Part shown: piece by piece, positions 50,033 through 58,370 of the stretch | How the letters are laid out: each line of letters begins with the position of its first letter | Position numbering within the stretch: the first letter of the stretch is position 1 | Assembly (NCBI GenBank): GCA_963776735.1 | Contig: CAVZNV010000015.1 | Location: 186,001-250,000 of the forward strand | Direction: 5' to 3' | Source: PALSA-612 sp963776735 | Lineage (GTDB): Bacteria; Actinomycetota; Thermoleophilia; Gaiellales; Gaiellaceae | DNA length: 64,000 nucleotides | Notes under the pieces: model-generated | Told to the model about the DNA's origin: nothing | Seen by the model: the letters and a program-made list of their open reading frames with translations, nothing else | Database searches by the model: none | Translations under genes and position numbers: made by a program

Positions 50033-50106
50033 CACGGACGTTACAACAGGCCCAGGCGAGGTTCAACCCACAGAGGGTTGCTATTTCTCTGTGCGGGTAC
50101 CACGCG

Positions 50107-50520
50107 TTGGGCGTTTTGGCGGCTTCATCGACCGATAGCAGCTTCTTCGACCGGTTCGCCGAGCGATCGGCGAGGGTGACCGGTGGGGCGGTGTTCTTCA
50201 CGGCCTGCGTGCTGCTGGTCGTGCTGTGGGCGCCGAGCTACTTCATCTTCCGCGACCTCAACACCTGGCAGCTGGTGATCAACACGGCGACGACGATCGT
50301 GACCTTCCTTCTGGTGGCGCTACTCCAGAACTCTCAGCGTCGCACGGAGGAGGCCGTCAATCAGAAGCTCGACGCCCTCGCCGACGGCCTTGCCGACCTG
50401 ATGCGCCACGTCGGCGGCGACGACCCGGAGTTGCGCCGAGACATGCACGACCTTGAGGCCTCCGTCGGCGTCGAGCGAGTCGCAGGCGCGACACCCGCCG
50501 CCGGCAACGGCGACAGGTAA
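50107..50520 (+). CDS. Low-affinity iron permease family protein
   Basis: A 137-residue membrane protein of the small low-affinity iron permease family. The signature FDRFAERSARVTGGAVFFTACVLLVVLWAP and DLNTWQLVINTATTIVTFLLVALLQNSQRRTEEAVNQKLDAL matches well. Two helices are followed by a soluble C-terminal helix. No ATG is present; TTG 50107 is the best start, with TTG 50116 as the alternative. Transport function in bacteria is only presumed from the fungal homologue. Confidence 0.85.
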   Translation: MGVLAASSTDSSFFDRFAERSARVTGGAVFFTACVLLVVLWAPSYFIFRDLNTWQLVINTATTIVTFLLVALLQNSQRRTEEAVNQKLDALADGLADLMRHVGGDDPELRRDMHDLEASVGVERVAGATPAAGNGDR

Positions 50521-50532
50521 CCGCTGCCGCGG

Positions 50533-50757
50533 CTATGCGCTTGTTACAGCGGCCTGGATTGGACTACAGACGAACTTGGTCAGCGCGTGCGTGGATGCGT
50601 CCGTGACGAGCCAGTTTCGCCCGCCCATCACGATCGTGGCTCCCTCAACCAGGTCCTGTCCGTTGCAACGCGGCAGCAGACCCGCTCGAACGCTGCAGTC
50701 CCCGAATCGACTCTCGTCTCCGCCGAGGTGGCGGATCACCACTTGAAATAGAGCCAC
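50533..50757 (-). CDS. Small hypothetical protein
   Basis: A 74-residue protein (VALFQVVIRHLGGDESRF at the start, then CNGQDLVEGATIVMGGRNWLVTDASTH). GTG 50757 is preceded by GGAAAGGAGATTC, a strong ribosome site, which supports a real gene. The body looks like a small beta-barrel with three Cys. It is convergent with the iron permease gene, 12 bp apart. No family recognised. Confidence 0.6.
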   Translation of the reverse strand: MALFQVVIRHLGGDESRFGDCSVRAGLLPRCNGQDLVEGATIVMGGRNWLVTDASTHALTKFVCSPIQAAVTSA

Positions 50758-50941
50758 GAATCTCCTTTCCGCTCCAATTGCGCGACTCACCCGTTTCGTG
50801 CAGTCACACGCTTGCACAACCATCCGGACGCCGCATCGGGGGATGCGCTCACCCCCGGGAGAGGAGACCAAGCCGACGGGCCGACGGGGACAGCGAGCGG
50901 GCACGCCGAGGTGCCTCGCTCACTCTCCGAGTCTGCGCGGA

Positions 50942-51217
50942 CTACGGCCGGATGATGTTGTGAATCGGGAGCTGCTCCGGCTGGCCCGGCTCGATGCCCA
51001 CCTCAGCCAACACCGGCATCAGCTTCTCGCCGAACTCCCTCCACTTGTCCTCCGACTCCCAGATCTCGCTCACCCTCAAATTCGGGTCAGACCCGAAACA
51101 CACATGGAACTCAAGCCCATCAGCCGGCATGATCCCGGCCTCCTCGAGCTTCGCGATCGACTCGTCGTACTGCGCCGCAGTCAGCGACGCCGGCGCGAAA
51201 CGCACCAGGATGCTCAT
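50942..51217 (-). CDS. Small dimeric alpha/beta-barrel-like hypothetical protein
   Basis: A 91-residue protein, MSILVRFAPASLTAAQYDES onwards, with HVCFGSDPNLRVSEIWESEDKWREFGEKLMPVL. The pattern (short strand, helix, VSEIWES strand, DKWREFGEKL helix) resembles ferredoxin-like antibiotic-monooxygenase/EthD-type proteins. ATG 51217 is preceded by GAAGGATCGAG. The 50758-50941 stretch downstream holds no gene but has a hairpin-like AGCGAG...CTCGCT around 50893-50923. Function unknown. Confidence 0.65.
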   Translation of the reverse strand: MSILVRFAPASLTAAQYDESIAKLEEAGIMPADGLEFHVCFGSDPNLRVSEIWESEDKWREFGEKLMPVLAEVGIEPGQPEQLPIHNIIRP

Positions 51218-51346
51218 CTCGATCCTTCCGTTCGTTGGACACGCACTGTGTCACACAGCCGTCGTATGGCCGAGGACGGGGAGTCGCATGTCTCGCACAA
51301 TGCGCCACCGAGTGCCTCCTCAGGTCTCGTTCGCCTTCCCCTCAAA

Positions 51347-51376
51347 GCAAAACCCCGCCAAGAAGCGGGGCTTTGC
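51347..51376 (-). terminator. Intrinsic terminator of the tRNA-Thr gene
   Basis: On the minus strand GCAAAGCCCCGC, loop TTCTTG, GCGGGGTTTTGC makes a 12-bp stem with one mismatch and a T-run at its end. It begins 11 bases after the tRNA 3' end. Confidence 0.75.
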
Positions 51377-51387
51377 AGGGACTTCTC

Positions 51388-51463
51388 TGGAGCCGACGCG
51401 CGGATTCGAACCGCGGACCCCTTCATTACGAGTGAAGTGCTCTACCAGCTGAGCTACGTCGGC
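51388..51463 (-). tRNA. tRNA-Thr (anticodon CGU)
   Basis: The minus strand gives a complete cloverleaf: acceptor GCCGACG pairs with CGTCGGC, the D-arm is GCTCAGCTGGTAGAGC, and the anticodon stem CTTCA/TGAAG encloses CTCGTAA. The T-arm is CGCGGTTCGAATCCGCG and the 3' CCA is encoded. The anticodon CGT (51428-51430) reads ACG, threonine. The variable loop is short. It is followed by a clear terminator and preceded by the GT-C-type gene on the same strand. Confidence 0.95.
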
Positions 51464-51477
51464 GCGCTCGCGTGAGT

Positions 51478-53478
51478 TTACCCGGACGGTGAGAAGCCGA
51501 TCGTCCCGCGGACGCCGGGGCCGAAGCGCACTTCGACCCGGAACGGTGTGGCCGGGACGGGCACCACGATCGCGCCCGAGGCGGTCTCGGCGTCCTTCGT
51601 CGCCGTGACGCGCCCCAGCGCCGGGGCGCCGCCGCCGGTGAGCGTGCCGGCGCGGACGTGTACGGCGATGTCGCCCGAGCCGGCGGGCCGCGCGATCGCG
51701 ATTCGCACCGTGTGCGCGCCCGGCGCCCACCGGTCGTAGGCGGCGTACGCGGAGCTCTCTCCGTCCCGGAACACGCCTTCGACCGCCGACGCGAGCCGGA
51801 GGGGCGAGGAAACGCGGTCGTAGAGGACAAGCGCCGGCGTCGCGCCCCGCCGGCGGCCGACGACCTCGAAGCGCGGGTCGACGAGCACAGCGGTCGCCGG
51901 CGTAACGCCCGAGACGACGCCGGTCGACCAGTCGAGCGTGCCCGCGCCCTGCGCAAGCGGCAGCGGCTCCGGCGAGCCGAGGCTGTCGACGGCGCGGGCG
52001 CTGCGGTTCCAGAACTCCGTCTCCCACCAGGGCAGGAACACCGGGTAGATCTCCTGACGCAGCGTCTCGGGCATGAAGTTCGACGCGTTCAGGAGGGTCA
52101 CGGTCGCGCCCTTCCCCATCGCGTCGTCGACCCAGGAGCGATTTGCCGGCTGGGTCGCGGTCGCCGCGATCGCCCGCGCCTGGTCGTCAGCCGCGCGCGC
52201 CGCGAACCCCGCAGCGACAAGGAGGAACACCGCGCAGAGCCCGACGACGAGCCAGCGCGCCCGGGCGAGCGCGAGCAGCCCCACGACGACGACCGCGACG
52301 GCGAGCAGCGCGCGCAGTCCGTTCCCGAAGCCGACGAGGTTGCCGAGGCGATGGAAGAGCTCCATGCCGAGCGCGTTCCCCGGCAACGAACCGGCCGTGA
52401 GCAGCGGTGAGAGCGGGAGAAAGGCGACGGCGAGAGCGAGCCCTGCGATCGCCGTCAGCGTGACGGCGCTGCGACGGACAGTTCCCCGCTCGGCCCAGAG
52501 GACGAGGGCCAGCAGGAACAGCGGTTGGAGGTAGAAGACGTAGCGCTCCTTGAGCCCGTACGGCTGCCAGCTTCCCGAGAGCCCGCCGAGGACGAGGAAC
52601 CAGCCGACGCATGCCCAGGTGACGGCGAGGAAGACACGCTCGGCGGGACGGTGTGCTCCCCGCACCGTCACCGCAACGAGCGCGACGAGGGGGACGACGC
52701 CGGTCGCGAGCGCCAGCGCCGCCAGCGTCCGGACGAGCCAGGTCAGCACGCCGCCGACGCTGTAGCCGGCGGACGTCTCCGGGAACGTCTGCAACGCGTC
52801 GCGGATCAGCGACGGCTGCGCCGCCTCGACGGCGATCATCGCGACGATCGCGCCGAGGGTCACAACCAACGTCGGGGCCAGCCGGCGCAGAGGCGCCCGC
52901 GCGAGCAGGACGGCGGTCGGGACGATCGGGACGAGCACGAGCAGCTCGAAGCGTGCGGTCGCGGCAAGCGCGATCGCGCCGAGCAGGAGCGCTTGTCGGC
53001 CGACCGACGGCTCCTCGAGCACGACCGCCAGTGCCAGCACCGCCAGCAGGAAAGCGGGGAACGCGATGTCCTCCTGCATCAGCGCGCCCGTGAGCGCAAG
53101 CTCGGGCAGGAGCAGCGTCAGCACGGCGGCGACTGCGGCACCGACCGGCGTGACGAACCGCCGCCCGAGCAGGTACACGGGCACGGCCGCGCCGCACATG
53201 AGCGCGACGCCGATCGCCTTCGCCGCCGCGTAGGTCGCGCCCATCGACGACAGCAGCCACGCCGGCGCGATCACGAGCGGGTACGCGTAGGTGACGTTCA
53301 CGGCGCGGCCGCGGATCTCGAAGAGGTGCCCGTTCGCGAGGTTCTTCGCCAGCTCGGAGTGCACGAGCTCGTCGCTGAAGAGCCACGGCATCGCGATGCG
53401 GCTCGCCAGCCAGCCCCGGATCGCGGCCGCGGCCGCGATGCCACCGGCCAGGATCACCCAGTGCGCACGCGAGGCCAC
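51478..53478 (-). CDS. GT-C superfamily glycosyltransferase-like membrane protein
   Basis: A 666-residue protein with about 11 helices and a C-terminal extracytoplasmic domain of about 190 residues. The first loop carries PWLFSDELVHSELAKNLANG, an Asp-Glu pair like the DE/DD motif of polyprenyl-phosphate-dependent GT-C enzymes. SWQPYGLKERYVFYLQPL resembles another loop of that fold. It probably transfers a sugar outside the membrane; acceptor unknown. GTG 53478 has TAGGGT at 53485-53490 (minus), 6 bases upstream. Confidence 0.75.
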   Translation of the reverse strand: MASRAHWVILAGGIAAAAAIRGWLASRIAMPWLFSDELVHSELAKNLANGHLFEIRGRAVNVTYAYPLVIAPAWLLSSMGATYAAAKAIGVALMCGAAVPVYLLGRRFVTPVGAAVAAVLTLLLPELALTGALMQEDIAFPAFLLAVLALAVVLEEPSVGRQALLLGAIALAATARFELLVLVPIVPTAVLLARAPLRRLAPTLVVTLGAIVAMIAVEAAQPSLIRDALQTFPETSAGYSVGGVLTWLVRTLAALALATGVVPLVALVAVTVRGAHRPAERVFLAVTWACVGWFLVLGGLSGSWQPYGLKERYVFYLQPLFLLALVLWAERGTVRRSAVTLTAIAGLALAVAFLPLSPLLTAGSLPGNALGMELFHRLGNLVGFGNGLRALLAVAVVVVGLLALARARWLVVGLCAVFLLVAAGFAARAADDQARAIAATATQPANRSWVDDAMGKGATVTLLNASNFMPETLRQEIYPVFLPWWETEFWNRSARAVDSLGSPEPLPLAQGAGTLDWSTGVVSGVTPATAVLVDPRFEVVGRRRGATPALVLYDRVSSPLRLASAVEGVFRDGESSAYAAYDRWAPGAHTVRIAIARPAGSGDIAVHVRAGTLTGGGAPALGRVTATKDAETASGAIVVPVPATPFRVEVRFGPGVRGTIGFSPSG

Positions 53479-53500
53479 GCGCGAACCCTACGATTCCACG
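53479..53500. promoter_or_regulatory. 22-bp overlapping divergent leaderless promoters
   Basis: TAGGGT (minus, 53485-53490) and TACGAT (plus, 53489-53494) share two base pairs. Each ends exactly 6 bases before its start codon (GTG 53478 and ATG 53501). There is no room for ribosome-binding sites, so both mRNAs would be leaderless and initiation on one strand should block the other. Motif-based inference. Confidence 0.5.
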
Positions 53501-54409
53501 ATGCGCGGCGAACCGCTCGACGGCAGCGACCTCGTCGTCTCACGGGTCGGGCTCGGTTGCAACAACTTCGGCGGCCGCCTCGACCTCGAGCGCACGCGGG
53601 AGGTGGTCGACGCCGCGCTCGACGCCGGCGTCGCCTTTTTCGACACGGCCGACGTCTACGGGAACAGGGGCGGCAGCGAGCGCTTCCTCGGGGAGGTGCT
53701 CGCCGGGCGGCGCGACCGGGTCGTGCTGGCGACGAAGTTCGGAAACGACATGGGCGACGGACCGAACGGCTCCGCCGAGTACGCCGGCCAGGCCCTGCGG
53801 GCCTCGCTCGAGCGCCTGCAGACCGACCACGTCGACCTCTTCTACTACCACCGCCCGGACGGAAAGACGCCGCTCGCGGAGACGCTCGGCGCCATGCAGG
53901 AGCTCGTCGGCGACGGGCTGACGCGCGCGATCGGGTGCTCGAACTTCTCGGCTGGGCAGCTCGCCGAGGCCGAGGAGCTCGCACGCGCGAGCGGCGGCGC
54001 TCGCTTGGTCGCCGTGCAGAACCACTACAGCCTGCTCGAGCGCGAGGCGGAGGAGACCGAGCTGCCCGAGGCACGCCGCCTCGGCGTTGCCTTCGTTCCC
54101 TACTTCCCGCTCGCGAGCGGGCGCCTGACCGGGAAGTACCGCCGCGACGAGCCGATGCCCGAGGGGACACGTCTCGCCGGCCGTGAGATCGACGACGAGC
54201 AGTTCGACCGGATCGAGCAGCTCGAGGCGTTCGCGCGCGAGCGCGGGCACACGCTGCTCGAACTGGCGATCGCCGCGCTCGCCTCGCAGCCCGGCATCCC
54301 GTCGGTGATCGCTGGCGCGACGAGCGCCGAGCAGGTGCGCACGAACGCGGCCGCGGCCGACTGGCAGCTCTCGCCGGACGACCTGGCAGCGCTCGGCCTG
54401 ACGGCCTGA
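53501..54409 (+). CDS. Aldo/keto reductase
   Basis: A 302-residue NADPH-dependent aldo/keto reductase. The catalytic tetrad is visible: Asp and Tyr in FFDTADVYGN, Lys in VLATKFGND, His in LFYYHRPDGK. The cofactor region includes AIGCSNFSAGQLAEAEEL, VQNHYSLLERE and PSVIAGATSAEQV. Substrate unknown. ATG 53501 begins the barrel and has TACGAT six bases upstream; the open frame further upstream is shadow of the divergent membrane gene. Confidence 0.94.
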   Translation: MRGEPLDGSDLVVSRVGLGCNNFGGRLDLERTREVVDAALDAGVAFFDTADVYGNRGGSERFLGEVLAGRRDRVVLATKFGNDMGDGPNGSAEYAGQALRASLERLQTDHVDLFYYHRPDGKTPLAETLGAMQELVGDGLTRAIGCSNFSAGQLAEAEELARASGGARLVAVQNHYSLLEREAEETELPEARRLGVAFVPYFPLASGRLTGKYRRDEPMPEGTRLAGREIDDEQFDRIEQLEAFARERGHTLLELAIAALASQPGIPSVIAGATSAEQVRTNAAAADWQLSPDDLAALGLTA

Positions 54410-54799
54410 TCGCCCGGCCGGGCGAGGAACCCGTCCGTCCGGCGCGGGCATGGCCCGAACGGCCCTGCCCCGGTGTCAGACACCTTGACGTGTCCGAAAC
54501 GGACATTTGCCCTGCACATGAGATCGGACAATGGCCGTTCCGGCCATGTGCCGGAACCGGGCGAAGGACATGGCTCCGGACTGGATGGTTGATGCCACGA
54601 GATCGTGCTCCTCGGGGCGTGGGCTGGCTGCTCCGGGGCGCGGCGACTGGCGTCGCCGATACGCAGGCGTATCGGTGGCGACGCGACGGCGTGAAGCGCA
54701 CGTCTGGCGGAGGCCGGCTTCGCCGGGCTCCGCCGGGCGGGAGCGGCCCAGACACGCCAGACCGCGCAACCGAGCGCGCGAGATCGTGGCATCACCCAT
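54410..54799. repeat. Gene-free region dense in inverted repeats, possible small mobile element
   Basis: Nothing here looks coding. Several short perfect palindromes are packed in: GGTGTC-A-GACACC (near 54473), TGTCCG-AAA-CGGACA, ATGGCC-GTTCC-GGCCAT, and GATACGC-AG-GCGTATC inside a longer GTCGCC...GGCGAC hairpin (near 54650). TGATGCCACGA at about 54591 and its complement TCGTGGCATCA ending about 54795 bracket some 205 bp like terminal inverted repeats. This may be a MITE-like remnant or a structured RNA. No target duplication was seen. Confidence 0.45.
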
Positions 54800-56581
54800 C
54801 TAGTCCAGTTCGCGCATGCTCCTGCCTTCGGCGAGGGCGAACGCCGTCCCCACGAGCGCGAGGTGCGTGAACGCCTGCGGGAAGTTCCCGAGCTGCCGCT
54901 TCGCAACCGGGTCGTACTCCTCGGCGAGCAACCCGACGTCGTTGCGCAGGTCGAGCAGCCGCTCGAACAGCTCCCGCGCCTCGTCCTCCCGACCCTGGAG
55001 CGCCAGGACGGACGCGAGCCAGAACGAGCACGGGAGGAAGACGCCTTCGCCGGGCGGAAGCCCGTCCACGCCCGCCGAGTCCTCCGGCAGATAGCGCAGC
55101 AAGAGGCCGTCGACGGACAGCTCGCGCCTGATCGCCTCGGTCGTCGACACGACGCGCGGGTCGTCGGCCGGCAGGAAGCCCGCGAGCGGCATCAGCAGCA
55201 GCGCCGCGTCGAGCCGGTCGGAGTCGTACGACTGCGCGAACGCCTGCTTCTCCTCGCACCAGGCGCGCTCGAGGATCTCGGCGCGAATCTCCTCGCGGAT
55301 CGAGCGCCACCGGTCGACCGGCCCGTCGCGCTCGAACTCCTCGACGTAGCGCACCCCGCGGTCGAACGCGACCCAGGCGTTGACCTTCGAGTACGTGAAG
55401 TGACGCTCCGGTCCGCGCACCTCCCAGATGCCGGAGTCCTTCCGCCGCCAGCCCGTCTCGAGCCACTCGAGCAGCTTGAGCTGCAGCGACCAGACGTTGT
55501 TGTCGGGCTCGGCGCCGTGCTTGCGCGTCTGGTAGAGGGCCTCCAGCACGTCGCCGTAGACGTCGAGCTGGAGCTGCTCGGAGGCCGCGTTGCCGGTTCG
55601 TACCGGTTGCGAGTCCTCGTACCCGGGAAGCCAGTCGAGCTCGCGCTCCCCGAGGCGCCGCTCGCCGGCGATGCCGTACATGATCTGAACGTCCGCCGGG
55701 TTCCCCGCCACCGCGCGCAGCAGCCAGCGGCGCCACGAGACGGCCTCGTCGTGGTAGCCGGCCTGGAGCATGGCCAGAAGCGTCAGGGTCGCGTCGCGCA
55801 GCCAGCAGAAGCGGTAGTCCCAGTTGCGCACGCCCCCGATCGCCTCGGGCAGCGAGGTCGTCGGCGCGGCGACGATGCCGCCCGTCGGCTCGAACGTGAG
55901 CGCCTTGAGCACGAGGAGCGACTGGTGGATCTCGTCGTGATACCGGCCGCCGTGGTCGCACCTGGACGCCCACTCGTTCCAGTACGCCTCGGCGTCGTCG
56001 AGCGCCTGTTCCGGGTCGATCTCGTCCGGCAGCGCGCGGTGCGACGGAAACCACGCGAGCACGAACGGGATGCGCTCGCCCGGCCGGACGACGAAGCTGG
56101 AGACCGTCGTCAGGTTCTCGCCGTGCGTCTCGACCGGCGTGCGTAAGCAGAGCGCGTCGGGGCCTGCGGTCGCGATCAGGGAATCGCCGACGCGGCGCAC
56201 CCAGGGGACGATCGAGCCGTAGTCGAAGCGGATGACAAGCTCGGAGCACATCGGCACTTCGCCGTCGAGGCCCTCGACGATGCGGACGATGTCGGGCACC
56301 TCGCCCCGCGGCGGCATGAAGTCGATCGCGCGCACGGAGCCGGTGTCGGTCTCGAACACCGACTCGAGGATCAGCGTGTCGTGCCGGTAGCGCCGTTGCG
56401 ACCGTCGAACCTCGTCCTTGGGAGCGAGGCTCCAGCGTCCGTGGTCGGGCGTTCCGAGCAGGGCCGCGAAGCACGCGCCCGAGTCGAAGCGAGGGAAGCA
56501 GCACCAGTCGATCGACCCGTCGCGGCCGACCAGCGCCGCCGTCTGCAGGTCGCCGATGAGGGCGTAGTCCTCGATTCTCAT
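54800..56581 (-). CDS. Glycoside hydrolase family 15 protein (glucoamylase/trehalase-like)
   Basis: A 593-residue soluble enzyme with the bacterial GH15 layout: an N-terminal beta-sandwich (IEDYALIGDLQTAALVGRDGSIDWCCFPRFDS) and an (alpha/alpha)6 barrel. Catalytic acids are in KDSGIWEVRG (Glu) and GLLAEEYDP (Glu). GGVRNWDYRFCWLRDATLTLLAM is the substrate-binding block. Actinobacterial members hydrolyse trehalose or alpha-glucans. There is no signal peptide, so it acts in the cytoplasm. ATG 56581 overlaps the stop of the upstream gene as ATGA. Confidence 0.93.
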   Translation of the reverse strand: MRIEDYALIGDLQTAALVGRDGSIDWCCFPRFDSGACFAALLGTPDHGRWSLAPKDEVRRSQRRYRHDTLILESVFETDTGSVRAIDFMPPRGEVPDIVRIVEGLDGEVPMCSELVIRFDYGSIVPWVRRVGDSLIATAGPDALCLRTPVETHGENLTTVSSFVVRPGERIPFVLAWFPSHRALPDEIDPEQALDDAEAYWNEWASRCDHGGRYHDEIHQSLLVLKALTFEPTGGIVAAPTTSLPEAIGGVRNWDYRFCWLRDATLTLLAMLQAGYHDEAVSWRRWLLRAVAGNPADVQIMYGIAGERRLGERELDWLPGYEDSQPVRTGNAASEQLQLDVYGDVLEALYQTRKHGAEPDNNVWSLQLKLLEWLETGWRRKDSGIWEVRGPERHFTYSKVNAWVAFDRGVRYVEEFERDGPVDRWRSIREEIRAEILERAWCEEKQAFAQSYDSDRLDAALLLMPLAGFLPADDPRVVSTTEAIRRELSVDGLLLRYLPEDSAGVDGLPPGEGVFLPCSFWLASVLALQGREDEARELFERLLDLRNDVGLLAEEYDPVAKRQLGNFPQAFTHLALVGTAFALAEGRSMRELD

Positions 56582-57294
56582 CGCGAGTGAAGCGCGTCGA
56601 GCGCGGCGCGGGCGGTCTCGACGCGCTCTGCGGCCTGCTCGGCGTCGCGCTTCGTCTCCTGCCAGCGCTTGTGCGCCTGCCGTTCCTCGGCGAGCGCGGC
56701 GCGGTGCTCCTCCTCCGCCTCGCGTAGACGGGCACGCGCCTCGGCGAGTGCGCGTTTCGCCGCGGCAGGTGATTCGCGCCCGGGCTCGGCCCGCTTGCCT
56801 CGCGGCGCTTTCGGAGCGTGCGCCGCGAGCGTGCCGAATCCGGCGGGCTCGAACTCCTTGCCGAGCCGGCCGGCGCGGACGGCCTCGGCGGCGCCGTCGT
56901 CCACCGCCGCGGCTTCGAGCGTCTGGCGGATGCGCGCCGTGACCACCTCGGACGCATCGCCGCCGAGCTCCTCGCGCGCCGCGCGAATCAGCGTCTCGAG
57001 CGCCGCACGTTGGCGCTGAACCGCGTCACGCGCGTCGGCGGCGCCGCTCAACTGCGCGTCGCGGGCGACAACCGAGGCGTCGAGGAACTCATCCAGGTCT
57101 GCGTGCCGCCGGCGCGTGAGCTGGTTCACGGCCCACGCCGCCACGGACGGCTTGACGAGCGCCTTGACCGCGTCGGCCTCCTCGCGCAGTCCACGGTCGC
57201 GGAACTCCTTCGCGGCCGCGTTGCGAGCCGGCGTGAACTCGTCGAGCGGAAGCCCGTAGAGGAGATCGGCAACGGCGTCGACCGGGTCGGCCAT
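56578..57294 (-). CDS. Hypothetical coiled-coil protein
   Basis: A 238-residue protein. The globular, helical N-terminal half has LYGLPLDEFTPARNAAAKEFRDRG and VKPSVAAWAVNQLTRRR. The Ala/Glu/Arg-rich C-terminal half (AKRALAEARARLREAEEEHRAALAEERQAHKRW) is a predicted coiled coil. This type is frequent in Thermoleophilia-like genomes, but I know no function. ATG 57294 lies 2 bp after the holB stop, and its own stop overlaps the GH15 start. The open frame upstream is shadow of holB. Confidence 0.65.
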   Translation of the reverse strand: MADPVDAVADLLYGLPLDEFTPARNAAAKEFRDRGLREEADAVKALVKPSVAAWAVNQLTRRRHADLDEFLDASVVARDAQLSGAADARDAVQRQRAALETLIRAAREELGGDASEVVTARIRQTLEAAAVDDGAAEAVRAGRLGKEFEPAGFGTLAAHAPKAPRGKRAEPGRESPAAAKRALAEARARLREAEEEHRAALAEERQAHKRWQETKRDAEQAAERVETARAALDALHSR

Positions 57295-57296
57295 CG

Positions 57297-58370
57297 TCAG
57301 GCGGTCGCCGGCCCGGCGAGGGCGACGCGGAGCTGGACGAGCAGTGCCTCCACGGCGAGCTTCGGCTGCAGGTTCAGCTCCTCGAAGCGCCGCCACGTCT
57401 CGCGGACGAGCTCGACGGCGCGCTCGGCGCCCGCGAGCCGCTCGGCCGACGCGTCCTCGGCGAGCTGCGGCAGGTGGTCGTAGTGCGCCACGACCGCTTC
57501 GGCGCCGACGGCGACGCAGATCAGGTCGCGGTACCAGGCGGCGAGCTCCTCGAGCGCCTCGAGCACGCCCTCGCGCTGCGCTCCGAGCTCGACGCGCCGG
57601 CGGCGCAGATCGGCCTCGCGCTCGGTGAGGTCGAGCCACTCGAGATCCTTGTCCGTCCGCTCGCGGACCTCCTTCGCGCCTGCGTCGACGAGCTCGAGCA
57701 ACCGCCCGGCTGCGACCGAGGTCGAGAACGCCGGGTCGGCGTAGACACCGCGCGCGATCGCGAGCAACTCCTCGCGCCGCTCCGCTGCGTCGGCGTCCAG
57801 AAGCCGCTCGGCCCGGTCGAGCCGGCCGCCCGCGACACGCGCCACCGCGGTCGCCCGCTCGGGCGAGATCCCCGGCGCCCACGCGTCCACGACCGCTCTC
57901 ACCGCCCGCTCCGACAGCCGCGAGAACGGCACGAGCTGGCAGCGCGAACGGATCGTCTCCGGCAGCGGCCCGAGCTCGTCGGCGAGCAGGACGATGACGG
58001 CGTACTCCGGCGGCTCCTCGAGATCCTTCAGCAGCGCGTCGGCCGCGTCGACGTTGAGCAGGTGCGCCGAGACGATCAGGTAGACGCGGTACGTCGCCTC
58101 GAACGGCCGCATGTGCAGGTCGCGCCGCAGCGCCCTGATCTCGTCGATCCGGATCTGGTCGCCGAGCGGCTCGAGGACGTACAGATCGGGATGCGCGCGG
58201 CGTTCGACCCGGCCACGGTCTCCGAGCAGCGCCGCAGCAAACGCGATCGCCGCCTTCTGCTTCCCCACACCGGCCGGCCCGTGCAGCAGGTAGGCGTGCG
58301 CCGGCCCCTCGTCGAGTGCGGCCTGGAGGAGGCGTTTCGCCTCGGCCTGCTCGACGATCTCATCGAACAC
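57297..58370 (-). CDS. holB: DNA polymerase III delta' subunit
   Basis: A 357-residue clamp-loader subunit of the AAA+ family. The N-terminus FDEIVEQAEAKRLLQAAL and the P-loop HAYLLHGPAGVGKQKAA are typical. NVDAADALLKDLEEPPEYAVIVLLAD and IRSRCQLVPF are conserved delta'/tau elements (arginine finger in the SRC motif). The four zinc cysteines of gamma/tau are absent. ATG 58370 begins the fold and overlaps the upstream gene's end by 11 bp. tmk, its frequent neighbour in bacteria, lies two genes upstream on the same strand. Confidence 0.88.
   Translation of the reverse strand: MFDEIVEQAEAKRLLQAALDEGPAHAYLLHGPAGVGKQKAAIAFAAALLGDRGRVERRAHPDLYVLEPLGDQIRIDEIRALRRDLHMRPFEATYRVYLIVSAHLLNVDAADALLKDLEEPPEYAVIVLLADELGPLPETIRSRCQLVPFSRLSERAVRAVVDAWAPGISPERATAVARVAGGRLDRAERLLDADAAERREELLAIARGVYADPAFSTSVAAGRLLELVDAGAKEVRERTDKDLEWLDLTEREADLRRRRVELGAQREGVLEALEELAAWYRDLICVAVGAEAVVAHYDHLPQLAEDASAERLAGAERAVELVRETWRRFEELNLQPKLAVEALLVQLRVALAGPATA

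Noticed and set aside
50942..51475. Plus-strand open frames over the tRNA-Thr region
   Set aside because: They cross the tRNA and its terminator and have no ribosome site or conserved sequence.
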